In this document: positions 27,418 to 36,922 of the stretch, piece by piece
Layout: each line of letters starts with the position of its first letter
How positions within the stretch are numbered: the stretch's first letter is position 1
Assembly: GCF_018141185.1 (NCBI RefSeq)
Contig: NZ_CP058560.1
Location: forward strand, 1,240,001 to 1,304,000
DNA: 64,000 nucleotides
Origin: Methanobacterium alkalithermotolerans
GTDB lineage: Archaea > Methanobacteriota > Methanobacteria > Methanobacteriales > Methanobacteriaceae
Reading direction: 5' to 3'
Program-made: the position numbers and the translations under genes
Notes under the pieces: model-generated
The model's database searches: none
Seen by the model: only the letters and a program-made list of their open reading frames with translations
Told to the model about the DNA's origin: nothing

Positions 27418-28359
27418 TTAAATAAAAGCCTTATTGAAAACTAAAATCAATAAAATAAGTTGTAAAACTATTAATAAAATTATAGAAATGATTATAGTTA
27501 ATTTTGTTAGTTTTATAGCATCATTAATTGTTTCTGGATTTAAATCCCTTTGAGGTGATCCCAGTTTATACACCCCTGGTTTAATCAGACTTACCTCGAG
27601 AGCACCAGCTACTGCTGCCATAGTATATCCAGAATTAGGACTGGGTGTATTTCCCGCATCTTTAATCATCACTTTCCAGCTGTTTTTCCAGTTAAATCCT
27701 AAAATTAATGATGAAACTACCAGTATAATTCCTGTGAAGCGTGCTGGAATATAATTTAAGATATCATCCACTTTAGCGGGGAAATATCCAATTAAATAGT
27801 TTTCTTCATCTTTATATCCCACCATAGCATCCAGAGTATTGATTATCCTGTAAATAAAGGCTCCGGGAATACCAAATAGCACTGAGTAAAATAAGGGGGC
27901 TACCACTGAATCTGTTATGTTTTCACTTAAGGTTTCTATGGCTGCAGAAACAATCTCCTCTTTTTTGAGTGATTTTGTATCTCTACTTACCAAAAATGAC
28001 ATTGATTGGCGGGCTATTTCTAAATTACATTTTAAATCTTTTTTAATGTCCTGAATAGAACTTATAAGGAATTTAATAGAAAAAGTAGTAGAAAGGATTA
28101 CCAGAGAAAAAAAGATGTAGATTATTAGATTAAAACTCAGGATCTTTAATAATAAAATTAAAGGTACTATAAATAGTATTAGGAGCAGCATAGTGAGAAT
28201 AAATCCGGAAAATTTAGAGTTGATCTTAATTAAGAAAGTTTTTAGATAGCTTATCAATTTTCCCATCCATACTACAGGATGTATGTTTACTGGTAATTCT
28301 CCCATTGTCAAATCAAGTACAATGGCACCGAAAAATATTATTAAAAAGATTAGTTCCAT
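27418..28359 (-). CDS. cbiB: Adenosylcobinamide-phosphate synthase
   Basis: About 313 residues from ATG 28359 (MELIFLIIFFGAIVLDL). The open frame continues upstream to 28479 but would overlap the divergent gene. It is an integral membrane enzyme with several spans that attaches the aminopropanol side chain to adenosylcobyric acid. The family features HPVVWMGKLI, ESLSENITDSVVAPLFY-like (ETLSENITDSVVAPLFY) and SPNSGYTMAAVAGAL are present. Confidence 0.88.
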   Translation of the reverse strand: MELIFLIIFFGAIVLDLTMGELPVNIHPVVWMGKLISYLKTFLIKINSKFSGFILTMLLLILFIVPLILLLKILSFNLIIYIFFSLVILSTTFSIKFLISSIQDIKKDLKCNLEIARQSMSFLVSRDTKSLKKEEIVSAAIETLSENITDSVVAPLFYSVLFGIPGAFIYRIINTLDAMVGYKDEENYLIGYFPAKVDDILNYIPARFTGIILVVSSLILGFNWKNSWKVMIKDAGNTPSPNSGYTMAAVAGALEVSLIKPGVYKLGSPQRDLNPETINDAIKLTKLTIIISIILLIVLQLILLILVFNKAFI

Positions 28360-28457
28360 ACACAATTTTTTAGAGGGCAGTACCTTATTAAGGCTATTGC
28401 TAAAATGTATATGAGTGGAGATAGAAATCATATTAATAAGCAGGATGTGGTGAGTGA

Positions 28458-28952
28458 ATGTCAAATATGGAAAATACAATTTTAAAATGGCTGGCTGATG
28501 AAGGTTTCTTTAAGAAAAAAATACCTGATGAGAATTCTAATTTTCATTTTATTGTCAATTACCCGGAAGGACATGTAATAGATGTCATTCAACCCAAGGG
28601 TAAAGATGACATGGTGGTAATTGGATGTGCTACTAATGTAAGTCCAGAGCATACCTCCCAAATTCAGAACCTGAATAATAAAGAAAAAGAAAAATTCATC
28701 TGGGATTTTAGATTCTCTTTAAATAATTTCCTGGTGGATTTCCAGCTTCAGCACCCGGATAACGTATTACAAAGCTACGTTATAAGTGATCAAATTTATG
28801 AAGATGGTTTAACTAAAGACAGGTTGATACTCGTTATAAAAAAAGTTTTCAGAGCGAAGTTGCAGGGACTCTGGAAAATCCAGGAGAGTTTTGGATCTGC
28901 TGAGGCTAATGGTCCTGGAAAATCCCAACCATCAGATAGTATGTTTGTTTAA
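28458..28952 (+). CDS. DUF2299 family protein
   Basis: A 164-residue soluble protein resembling, from memory, the DUF2299 family of Methanobacteriales. It begins MSNMENTILKWLADEG and has an alpha/beta core (NFHFIVNYPEGHVIDVIQPK, MVVIGCATNVSPEH). The C-terminal 25 residues are Gly/Ser/Pro-rich. GGTGA precedes the ATG. Function unknown. It is the last gene before the origin. Confidence 0.7.
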   Translation: MSNMENTILKWLADEGFFKKKIPDENSNFHFIVNYPEGHVIDVIQPKGKDDMVVIGCATNVSPEHTSQIQNLNNKEKEKFIWDFRFSLNNFLVDFQLQHPDNVLQSYVISDQIYEDGLTKDRLILVIKKVFRAKLQGLWKIQESFGSAEANGPGKSQPSDSMFV

Positions 28953-29029
28953 TTAAATATTTTATATTTTTTTATTTTAATATTCATTTTTTTAATTAAA
29001 ACCTGATTTCTCGAATATTTAGTATAGGG

Positions 29030-29420
29030 AGAGGGTCATTGCAAGTGAAACTGATTTTAAACCAATCTAAAATCCTAAGTGAGAGGTACATTGCAAGTGT
29101 AAAATAAATTAGAAATAAGTTTTCTTTATTTTAAATTTATTTTAAAGCTTAATTTAGTACTAAATTCCTGGAAAAAAATTTAACAATTCTTTTTATAAAA
29201 AACAATGGTTTTATATAAGATTTTTACCTGGGAATTTATAATTTTAAGAGAGTGGTACATTGCAAGTGTAAAAAAATATTTAATCCTGAACTAAGTTGGA
29301 AGAGAGAGGTAGGTTTCCAGTGTAAAATATGAAACTGTATAATGAAATTATTAAAGAGATGTATTGCAAGTGTAAAAAAGGTACTATATGCAGAAAAAAG
29401 ACATAGGTTGCAAGTGTAAA
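29030..29420 (-). repeat. Left ORB array, six boxes
   Basis: Boxes read on the plus strand as TTGCAAGTGTAAA, preceded by GAGAGGTACA-like sequence. Cores are at 29039-29050 (TTGCAAGTGAAA, one base short), 29091-29103, 29260-29272, 29314-29326 (variant TTTCCAGTGTAAA), 29364-29376 and 29408-29420. Spacings are irregular. These are probable Orc1/Cdc6 binding sites. Confidence 0.88.
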
Positions 29421-29638
29421 AAATGTCTATAAAATTTTTTTATATTAAATTTTTTTCAATAAATTCAAATATTATTATACAAATCATTTATAATAATATT
29501 TTTATGATCTCTACTTTAAATTTAAATATAGCAATAATCTAATTTTTATTTATTTTAAAGTATTAATTAACTTTAGATCTTAAATTTAACTATTCTAAGC
29601 ATTTTTTAAAATTATTTTGATTTTTTTTAAATAATTTT
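29421..29638. other. A+T-rich centre of the origin, probable unwinding element
   Basis: About 218 bp of almost pure A/T between the two box arrays, with long T runs. Its position and composition fit the DNA unwinding element of archaeal origins. Confidence 0.65.
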
Positions 29639-30010
29639 TTTACAGTGGAAATACATGTCTTAAATTCGCTTTTAATATGTTTTTTATTTATAGTGGAAAT
29701 ACACCTCTCTCTTTTAATTTCCACATTATATTTTTTTATTTACAGTGGAAACAGGTGTCTCTATCTTTTTTAAATTAATCTAATTTTTAATTACACTGGA
29801 AATCAATGTCTCTCTTATATTTTTTTATGGATTTTTTTGGTTTTACAGTGGAAACAGGTGTCTCTATCCCTATTTTTTATAGAAGATTTTTATTTTTTAC
29901 ACTGGAAATATAGGTATCCTTTTATGGTTAATATTAAAGTACTGAAAAAATAATAAAAAGTTTTATTTGATAGTTCATCTAATGTTTTTACACTTGAAAC
30001 ATACCTTTAT
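29639..30010 (+). repeat. Right ORB array, seven boxes
   Basis: Cores are at 29639-29651, 29687-29699, 29739-29751, 29790-29802, 29842-29854, 29896-29908 and 29987-29999. Six follow TTTACAGTGGAAA or TTTACACTGGAAA closely, and the last is TTTACACTTGAAA. Most are followed by AxAGGTGTCTCT-like sequence, the same tail as in the left array on the opposite strand. Confidence 0.88.
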
Positions 30011-30227
30011 ATTGTCATCAGTTAATAGGATAAACAGGATTTTTTAAATTAGAAATAATATTTATTATAATTTTTATTTCTAAAAAAGGAATTAAAAGCT
30101 TTCAATTAATATCTTAACATATTTAAAGGTATTTTTTAGTTATTTGAAATTATTTCAGTTTTTTGTGACAATAGTCCGGGGGTTCTATTGTTTTTTTGTT
30201 AGTAATCAATTGATTTAGAGTGGTCGT

Positions 30228-31376
30228 ATGAATATATTTGAAGAGTTAGGAGAAAAAAAGACAGTTTTTGCTGATAAACAATATTTAGATCACAGGTTCC
30301 TACCTGATAATCTACCTCATCGGGAAGAACAAATTAAATCAATTGCCAAGTACTGGATTGAGGCTTTGAATAATGTAACCCCGCCAGATATCACTATTTA
30401 TGGTAAAACCGGTACCGGTAAAACAGCAGTGGCGAAATTTGCCATGAAGCAACTTAAAGAAGCAGCTAAAAATAATGATTTGAATATTAGAACAGAATAT
30501 ATACGATGTACAGATTATACCACAGAATACCAGGTTATTGCCCGTTTATGTCAACAGATGGGTAGAGATGTTCCCTACCGGGGATGGACTAAAGCAGAAG
30601 TTATCAATACTTTTCGTAATCTGTTTAAAAAAAATGCATTTGGAAAGGATCTTATATTACTGGTGGTCCTGGATGAAATAGATATACTTCTTAGAAATGA
30701 TGGTGATGGTTTACTTTATACTTTAACCCGGACGGACAATGTCTCTATTTTATCAATAAGTAACTATGTGGACTTTAAAAAATTCATTAAACCCCGGGTT
30801 AGAAGTAGCTTAAGGGACCGGGAAATAGTATTTCCTCCCTATGGGGCTCAACAACTGGTGGATATATTAGAAGAACGTTCCAAATTATCATTTAAAGAAA
30901 ACGCTTTAGGGGATGATGTTATACCCTTATGTGCTGCTTTAGCAGCAAAAGAAGAAGGAGATGCTCGTTATGCTCTCGATCTTTTAAGAACTTCAGGAGA
31001 ACTATCTGATGAGAAAGAATCAGATATTGTACAGGGTGACTATGTCCGGGAAGCTAAGGATTACATTGAACATAATAAAATAACTGACATAATCATGACC
31101 TTACCCAGTCAGCAGCAGCGGGTGCTGGAGTCCATACTCTATCTTACCAAACGTAAAGAAGAAATAACATCAGGCAGGCTTTTTGAAGTATATAAAGATG
31201 TTTCCAGAGGAGATAGTGTTTCTTACCGTAGAATATTTGATTTCATAAATGAACTGGAAATGTTAGGGCTTATATCCACCAACACCGTTTCTAGAGGTAG
31301 AGCTAAAGGTCGTACTAATATTATTGACCTCCAGTGTGATACCACTGTACTGGAAGATGCTATCTGGGGTATGTAA
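30228..31376 (+). CDS. cdc6: Orc1/Cdc6 origin-binding protein
   Basis: A 382-residue AAA+ initiator. Walker A is GKTGTGKTA (59-67), Walker B is VVLDEID (near 148-154), sensor 1 is in SISNYVDF, and a C-terminal winged helix is at about 295-382. It binds ORB elements and loads MCM. The origin array lies immediately upstream. The A/T-rich leader has only a weak ribosome binding site (GAGTGGTCGT). Confidence 0.93.
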   Translation: MNIFEELGEKKTVFADKQYLDHRFLPDNLPHREEQIKSIAKYWIEALNNVTPPDITIYGKTGTGKTAVAKFAMKQLKEAAKNNDLNIRTEYIRCTDYTTEYQVIARLCQQMGRDVPYRGWTKAEVINTFRNLFKKNAFGKDLILLVVLDEIDILLRNDGDGLLYTLTRTDNVSILSISNYVDFKKFIKPRVRSSLRDREIVFPPYGAQQLVDILEERSKLSFKENALGDDVIPLCAALAAKEEGDARYALDLLRTSGELSDEKESDIVQGDYVREAKDYIEHNKITDIIMTLPSQQQRVLESILYLTKRKEEITSGRLFEVYKDVSRGDSVSYRRIFDFINELEMLGLISTNTVSRGRAKGRTNIIDLQCDTTVLEDAIWGM

Positions 31377-31381
31377 ACCCC

Positions 31382-31389
31382 TTTTTTTT
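31382..31389 (+). terminator. Oligo-T terminator after cdc6
   Basis: A run of eight T follows a CCCC 5 nt after the cdc6 stop. Confidence 0.4.
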
Positions 31390-31417
31390 AGAAGAAATAT
31401 TTTATAATAATTATTTT

Positions 31418-32338
31418 TTAAAATGATTTAATCAGTGACTCTAAAATGGCCATTCTCACCGGTACTCCATAAAAAGCCTGTTCAAAATATTTTCCATAGG
31501 GTGTATGGTCCACTTCATGGGCAATTTCATCCATTTTAGGAAGAGGATGCATTACAATTAAATCTTTTCCTTTAATTAAATCGTAATCAATTCGATAGGC
31601 ACCTTTTATCCGGGAATATTCCTCTGGATCGGGGAAACGCTCTTTTTGGATCCGGGTAACATACAATACATCCACCTCATCCAGAACTTCGTTAATATCT
31701 GAAGTTTCCTGGGCCACCACGTTATTTTGATTTAAATCATGCACTATACCCGGGGGCATTTTCAACTCATCAGGAGATACAAAGCTCATTTTTACTCCAT
31801 ACATACCCAGGGCATAAGATAAAGAATGAACTGTTCTTCCATATTTTAAATCACCAATTAAAGCCACTTTCAATCCTTTTATTTTCCCCATTATCCTCTG
31901 CATGGTGAAGAGATCCAGCAGGGTTTGGGTAGGGTGTTGACCTGCCCCATCACCAGCATTAATCACCGGAACATCCACCATATCCGATACATAACGGGCC
32001 GCGCCCTCCAGATCATGCCTTATCACCAGGGCATCTGCATATTCTGCAACCATCCGCGCAGTATCAGCTAAATTTTCACCTTTAGTCACTGAACTAGCAC
32101 CAGTTTCAGCAAAACCAATCACTCCTCCATTTAATCGTTTCATGGCGGTTTCAAAGGATAATCTGGTTCTGGTAGAGGGTTCATAAAACATCATCCCCAA
32201 TATTTTTCCAGTAAGACTATCTGATTTTTCTTTGGATCGGGCCACCGCTTCTAAACTTTCAGCAGATTTAAGAATTTCATTTATGTCCTTTTTTGAAAAA
32301 TCTTTAATAGAAATAATATTTTTTAGAGTAAAAGACAT
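31418..32338 (-). CDS. pyrB: Aspartate carbamoyltransferase catalytic subunit
   Basis: A 306-residue enzyme of pyrimidine synthesis. It has the carbamoyl phosphate motif STRTRLSFE, the aspartate-binding region VIRHDLEGAARY and DGAGQHPTQTLLD, and HPLPKMDEI near the end. GGGAG places the start at 32338 (MSFTLKN); an in-frame upstream start at 32362 is less likely. The regulatory subunit pyrI is not adjacent. Confidence 0.93.
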   Translation of the reverse strand: MSFTLKNIISIKDFSKKDINEILKSAESLEAVARSKEKSDSLTGKILGMMFYEPSTRTRLSFETAMKRLNGGVIGFAETGASSVTKGENLADTARMVAEYADALVIRHDLEGAARYVSDMVDVPVINAGDGAGQHPTQTLLDLFTMQRIMGKIKGLKVALIGDLKYGRTVHSLSYALGMYGVKMSFVSPDELKMPPGIVHDLNQNNVVAQETSDINEVLDEVDVLYVTRIQKERFPDPEEYSRIKGAYRIDYDLIKGKDLIVMHPLPKMDEIAHEVDHTPYGKYFEQAFYGVPVRMAILESLIKSF

Positions 32339-32421
32339 TTTTCGACTCCCTGAAGAAAACATTTTTTGATTAATTTTTTTATAACTATACCCTTAATAAA
32401 TCTCTCCAATCATATATTAAT

Positions 32422-33153
32422 TTATAATTTACGGGAAAACACCAGATAACCAGTATGGCCCACCATCCTGGTTTTAGGTCGGGTGCCCTTTACTTTAACT
32501 TCAATTTCTCTTAATATACATTCTAAACTATTGAAATTTTCAAAACCAGCATTTTTGCATATTTTCTTTAGAAGCTGGACCTGTTCAATGTAGGGTGCAT
32601 ATACTGCTAACCATCCTCCTGTTTTTAAAGCTCCAAATGCTATATCAACAGCTTCCCATGGTTTAGGTAGATCAAAGAAAATTAAATCCACATCACGTTC
32701 TTTAATTCCTTCTTTTACATCCTGATTCTTCAGCTCAATATTTTTTATTCCGAATTGATCCAGGTTTTTTTGGGCAATTATGGAGAAATCTTCCCTTATT
32801 TCATAGGAATAGACCATTCCTTTTTCTCCCACCACATTGGAAAAATGCAAAGCTATGGCTCCGGCCCCGGTACCAGCATCCACCACCCTATCACCACACC
32901 CTAAACCGGTATAGGAAATAACTATCCCAATATCTTTAGGAAGTAAGATAGAACATCTCCTTTCCATAAGCTCAATAAAATCATTTACATTGGATTTAAT
33001 TACTTTAAATTCCCGGGATAGATGACTAAGCAGGGTATCTCCTGGTTGGGCCTCTTCCAGGGCTTCTTTTTTTATGATTCCCAGATCGCTCTGGAAATCT
33101 TTTTCTGCATTAACCAGGTACTTTTTACCTCTCTCATCAATTAAAATTCTCAA
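32422..33153 (-). CDS. trmI: tRNA (adenine-N1)-methyltransferase, TrmI type
   Basis: A 243-residue SAM-dependent methyltransferase that would modify A58 (and in archaea also A57) of tRNA. The SAM motif VVDAGTGAGAIALHF is present, along with the acidic EIREDF strand and FFDLPKPWEA. It starts with TTG at 33153, 7 nt after AGGTGA. It lies upstream of pyrB and downstream of hef on the same strand. Confidence 0.85.
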   Translation of the reverse strand: MRILIDERGKKYLVNAEKDFQSDLGIIKKEALEEAQPGDTLLSHLSREFKVIKSNVNDFIELMERRCSILLPKDIGIVISYTGLGCGDRVVDAGTGAGAIALHFSNVVGEKGMVYSYEIREDFSIIAQKNLDQFGIKNIELKNQDVKEGIKERDVDLIFFDLPKPWEAVDIAFGALKTGGWLAVYAPYIEQVQLLKKICKNAGFENFNSLECILREIEVKVKGTRPKTRMVGHTGYLVFSRKL

Positions 33154-33192
33154 ATTTGATCACCTAAATAAAATTTATAAGAAAACTAGGTA

Positions 33193-35475
33193 TTATTTAA
33201 TAAGACTTTGTTCCGGGTCTTTATTTATTTTTTTAAAACTACTATCCACTACTTTTTTAATATTTCTAGCTATTTTTTTACCAATCCCATCTACCCTTTG
33301 CAAATCTTCAATGGAGGCATTAAATATTTCCTTCACCGAACCAAACTCTTCCATTAATTTTCGGGCATTAACCGGTCCAATACCAGGCAAGGATTCCACC
33401 ACATAGAGCTGCTGTTCCCATAAAGTCAATGGCTTTTTATCAGTTCTAACCTGGATTTCTGGTCTATTATGCATCTGTTCTCTTATAGCAATCCTGCGTA
33501 TCAAGGCGGCAGTATCCCCTGGGGAACGGGTGGGTATTATAGGGATTCCAAAATCCAGAGCCACTGCTGATAGAGCTCCTCTAATTGAATTAGGATTTAT
33601 AAATCCAGAATACAGATTATCCCCCTCTAAAATCAAAAGAGGTTTGTTGAATTCTTCCACCATCTCTTTGGCCTGCTTATTCAGTCTCTGGTCTTTAATA
33701 GAGCTAACAAAATCCGAAGCTGTTTTTCTTTCAATGGCTACTTCTTCACTAATCTGGTAATCAGCCACTGCCAGAGGCTTTATTTTTACCTGAACATCCA
33801 GTTTATCAAGTTCACGCAGCACCCTGGAATTGATTTCCCGGGAGTCAGCATAGATTAAGGGCCGATCCTGCTTTTCTATTAGTTTAGAATTTTCCTTAAT
33901 AGAATTCAGGGCGGAATCTTTATTCATATCCACCAGGTTTCCTGAGTTCAATTCCAGATTATCTAATAGTGCCGTTTTACCAAGTTCTTCCTGCATTTTC
34001 CTTTCTTTATGGACACTGGACCAGTAATAAGCTTCATCTCTAGTTTTTTCAGTAATAAGTACCATCATACGTCCGCTTTCTTTTCGACCAGTACGGCCAC
34101 GACGCTGGATCATTCTTATTTCTGAAGGAACCGGCTCATACATCACCACCAGATCCACCGCCGGGATATCAATACCCTCTTCGGCCACACTGGTGGATAA
34201 TAAAACCTCATATACTCCCTTACGGAAACCCTTTATAATCTCTTTTTGTTCTTTTTGGGTTAGTCCTTTTTCCCCATTACGCTTTCCCTGGCCAAAAAAT
34301 TTAACTGCATTTATACCCTCTTTTAAACAACTCTTATGTATTAACTCCAGGGTATCCCGATACTGGGTAAATACAATTACTCTAGCTCCCTCATTTTTTA
34401 GTTCTTTAGTTAGAATTTTAATTAATTTATCTAATTTAGGATGTTCCACACCCTTTTCTAATGCTTTGCGGGTTAGAGTAACTGCCGGCCCAAAATCAGC
34501 ATCCACCATCAGACCCCGGGCTGCTTTAGTATTCTTTTTCTTTAATCGTTTAAAGTACTCCTGGAGGGTTTTGATGCCCTGGGTTTCTAAAAGTTCCAGA
34601 GCATGCTGCACATTAAAAGCTGCAACTAAAAGTGAAATGGCTTTATAACATTCTTTAGGAGGGGTGGTACTCCGGGCAATACGATTTTGTACTTTATTTC
34701 GGGCACGTAAAAGATCTTTTTTACTAACAGAGATGGTAGGAATTACCTCCATACTTTTAAGCATTTTCAAACGGTGCTTAAGGGCCTTATCCAGGTGAGT
34801 TTTAATTTTTTCCATTTCCTCACCCATTTTCACCCTTACCCATTCTATTTCCACTGGATTAAAATATGGACTAACATCCGGGTCTTTTTCCCCCTTAATC
34901 ATTACTTCCTGAATAAATAAATTATCACAAACAGACTTTATTTTATCCTTATCTGATCCTGGAGAAGCAGTAAGCCCCAGTATAAGAGGATTTTTAGCTT
35001 CCTGCAAATAACGCCCCGCCAGATAAACATAGGCATAGGATCCCACTCCCCGGTGGCACTCATCAAATACCAGAAGAGAAACATCTTTTAGAGTATAGCG
35101 ATTATTAAGTAGATCTGATTCAACTGTCTGAGGGGTAGCACATATAACTTGCGACTCCTGCCACCTTTTTTTCCTATCATCAGTTTTTATAGCCCCGGTT
35201 AGGGAGGTGGCTGTAATGGTTAGAAAATCCCGAAAACTCTCTTCATGCTGGATTACCAGGGGTTTACTGGGAGCTAATACCAGCACTTTGGATCCTTTAT
35301 ATCTATTTAACCTATCGGCTGCCACTAATGCTGCTACAATAGTCTTACCTAAAGCAGTAGGGGCCACTATCATAGAATTACCCTTTTTTAAAACATCTGC
35401 AGCTAATAATTGTTGATAAAGCCGGGACTCAATTTTATCTACTTTAATCAGTGGATGTGCAATGTATTTTCCCAT
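33193..35475 (-). CDS. hef: Hef helicase/nuclease (XPF/FANCM family)
   Basis: A 760-residue archaeal fork-repair enzyme. The superfamily 2 helicase part has Walker A APTALGKT (39-46), DECH (near 130) and QRRGRTGR. The C-terminal XPF-type nuclease has the ERKTASDF motif. A tandem helix-hairpin-helix at the end includes LPGIGPVNARKLME and VDGIGKKIARNI. All functional motifs look intact. Start at ATG 35475 with a poor ribosome binding site. Confidence 0.93.
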   Translation of the reverse strand: MGKYIAHPLIKVDKIESRLYQQLLAADVLKKGNSMIVAPTALGKTIVAALVAADRLNRYKGSKVLVLAPSKPLVIQHEESFRDFLTITATSLTGAIKTDDRKKRWQESQVICATPQTVESDLLNNRYTLKDVSLLVFDECHRGVGSYAYVYLAGRYLQEAKNPLILGLTASPGSDKDKIKSVCDNLFIQEVMIKGEKDPDVSPYFNPVEIEWVRVKMGEEMEKIKTHLDKALKHRLKMLKSMEVIPTISVSKKDLLRARNKVQNRIARSTTPPKECYKAISLLVAAFNVQHALELLETQGIKTLQEYFKRLKKKNTKAARGLMVDADFGPAVTLTRKALEKGVEHPKLDKLIKILTKELKNEGARVIVFTQYRDTLELIHKSCLKEGINAVKFFGQGKRNGEKGLTQKEQKEIIKGFRKGVYEVLLSTSVAEEGIDIPAVDLVVMYEPVPSEIRMIQRRGRTGRKESGRMMVLITEKTRDEAYYWSSVHKERKMQEELGKTALLDNLELNSGNLVDMNKDSALNSIKENSKLIEKQDRPLIYADSREINSRVLRELDKLDVQVKIKPLAVADYQISEEVAIERKTASDFVSSIKDQRLNKQAKEMVEEFNKPLLILEGDNLYSGFINPNSIRGALSAVALDFGIPIIPTRSPGDTAALIRRIAIREQMHNRPEIQVRTDKKPLTLWEQQLYVVESLPGIGPVNARKLMEEFGSVKEIFNASIEDLQRVDGIGKKIARNIKKVVDSSFKKINKDPEQSLIK

Positions 35476-35716
35476 GATGAATTATATTTAAAACGAGAAC
35501 ATATAATGATTTATATATGGTAAAAAATAGACTTTAAATTACTTATAATGGTGATGTGAGTTCCACCAATAGTCTCTTTTTTAAAAGATGATGATTCCTG
35601 CTTAATAAAAAAGGAAAATTTATCCCTTGGGATTATAATTTCTTAATCAGTCCTTTTTTTTAATCAATTTTATTAGTATGCAATAATTAAAAATAATATT
35701 ATAAATGGTGGAAATA

Positions 35717-36907
35717 ATGGAAGTCTTAGCATTAACTCTGGCCTTGATTATATTACTGGGCCTTTTAGCCAGCCGATTTTTTTCCAGGATAGGATTTCCC
35801 GGACTATTTGGATTACTATTACTGGGAATACTGATAGGACCCTCCGGACTAAATTTAATCAGCGAATCCTTTTTAAATCTATCCGAGGATATACGGGTTA
35901 TTGCACTTATTATTATTCTTTTACGGGCGGGTCTGGGACTTCACCGGGAAGCTATCCGTAAAGTTGGTTCCCATGCCCTGAAAATGAGTTTTATACCCTG
36001 TGTTATTGAAGGGGTGGCTATCATCTTCATATCTCAACAACTACTGGGATTATCTTTTTTAGAAGCAGGGATGCTGGGTTTTATCCTGGCCGCATCTTCT
36101 CCGGCCATTATTGTAACCCAGATGCTGTCCTTTATCTCCCAAAAAAAAGGAACCGCCAGAGGAATACCCACTCTCATTCTGGCCGGGTCTTCTGCTGATG
36201 ATGTGGTATCTATCACTCTTTTTTCAGTATTTTTAGGGGCATACACTGGGGCTAATATTGATTTAACCTACCAGATTCTGGGAATACCCTTATCCCTGAT
36301 ATTGGGAGCAGCAGGTGGATTTATAATAGGTATTGGTTTGTTAAAACTCTTCCACTACTGGAAAATAAATGCCACCGAAAAAATATTCCTCATCCTGGCA
36401 GCAGCCATACTCCTTAAAGCATTGGGGGATCTTTTGAAGGGAACGGTACCGGTGGCCGGATTACTGGGAGTGATGATCATTGGCTTTGTTCTGGTTGACC
36501 GGGAGCCTAACCTGGGATATAAATTATCCCAAAAATTTGCCCGTATATGGCTTTTAGCGGAAATAGTACTTTTTGTACTGGTAGGAGCACAGGTGGACCT
36601 TTCCCTTTCATTTCAGGCCGGATGGGTGGGCCTGATTATAATTATGGGTGGTCTTTTAGCCCGTAGCTGTGGGGTTTACCTATCCTTACTGGGAAGTAAA
36701 CTCAACTTAAAAGAAAAAGTATTCTGTATGGTTTCTTATACTCCTAAAGCCACGGTTCAAGCAGCTATAGGGCCCTTACCATTAGCTGCAGGGGTAATAT
36801 CTGGGGAACTCATACTGGCTATTTCGGTTCTGGCTATTCTAATAACTGCACCCCTGGGGGCGGCGGCCATAAAATTCACCGGGGAGAGATTTTTAAGTTC
36901 TGATTAG
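35717..36907 (+). CDS. Cation:proton antiporter (CPA family)
   Basis: About 396 residues with 11-12 hydrophobic segments and no cytoplasmic tail. Features typical of Na+/H+ or K+/H+ antiporters are IGFPGLFGLLLLGILIGPSG at the N-terminus, the central SPAIIVTQML and GSSADDVVS (acidic pair in the transport core), and the TPKATVQAAIGPLPLAAG segment. GGTGG before the second ATG (35717) makes that the better start than 35705. The ion is not determinable from sequence. Confidence 0.8.
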   Translation: MEVLALTLALIILLGLLASRFFSRIGFPGLFGLLLLGILIGPSGLNLISESFLNLSEDIRVIALIIILLRAGLGLHREAIRKVGSHALKMSFIPCVIEGVAIIFISQQLLGLSFLEAGMLGFILAASSPAIIVTQMLSFISQKKGTARGIPTLILAGSSADDVVSITLFSVFLGAYTGANIDLTYQILGIPLSLILGAAGGFIIGIGLLKLFHYWKINATEKIFLILAAAILLKALGDLLKGTVPVAGLLGVMIIGFVLVDREPNLGYKLSQKFARIWLLAEIVLFVLVGAQVDLSLSFQAGWVGLIIIMGGLLARSCGVYLSLLGSKLNLKEKVFCMVSYTPKATVQAAIGPLPLAAGVISGELILAISVLAILITAPLGAAAIKFTGERFLSSD

Positions 36908-36922
36908 TCTACCTGAAATAAA

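Larger units (their letters stand above)
29020..30010. other. oriC: Replication origin (oriC) next to orc1/cdc6
   Basis: A non-coding region of about 1 kb between DUF2299 and orc1/cdc6. It holds 13 copies of an origin-recognition-box-like element with core TTTACA-C/G-T-T/G-G-C/A-AA, followed in most copies by a CTCTC-type tail. Six boxes on the minus strand lie left of a very A/T-rich centre (29421-29638) and seven on the plus strand lie right of it, so all point outward. This matches what is known of the Methanothermobacter origin next to cdc6-1. The centre is the likely unwinding element. Confidence 0.9.

Noticed and set aside
29030..30000. The repeated boxes as a CRISPR array
   Set aside because: Spacing is irregular, the repeats lie on both strands pointing outward, units are only 13-25 bp, and the neighbour is orc1/cdc6 with no cas genes.
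35584..35600. GATGATGA as the C box of a C/D guide RNA
   Set aside because: No matching D box (CTGA) at a suitable distance on the same strand.
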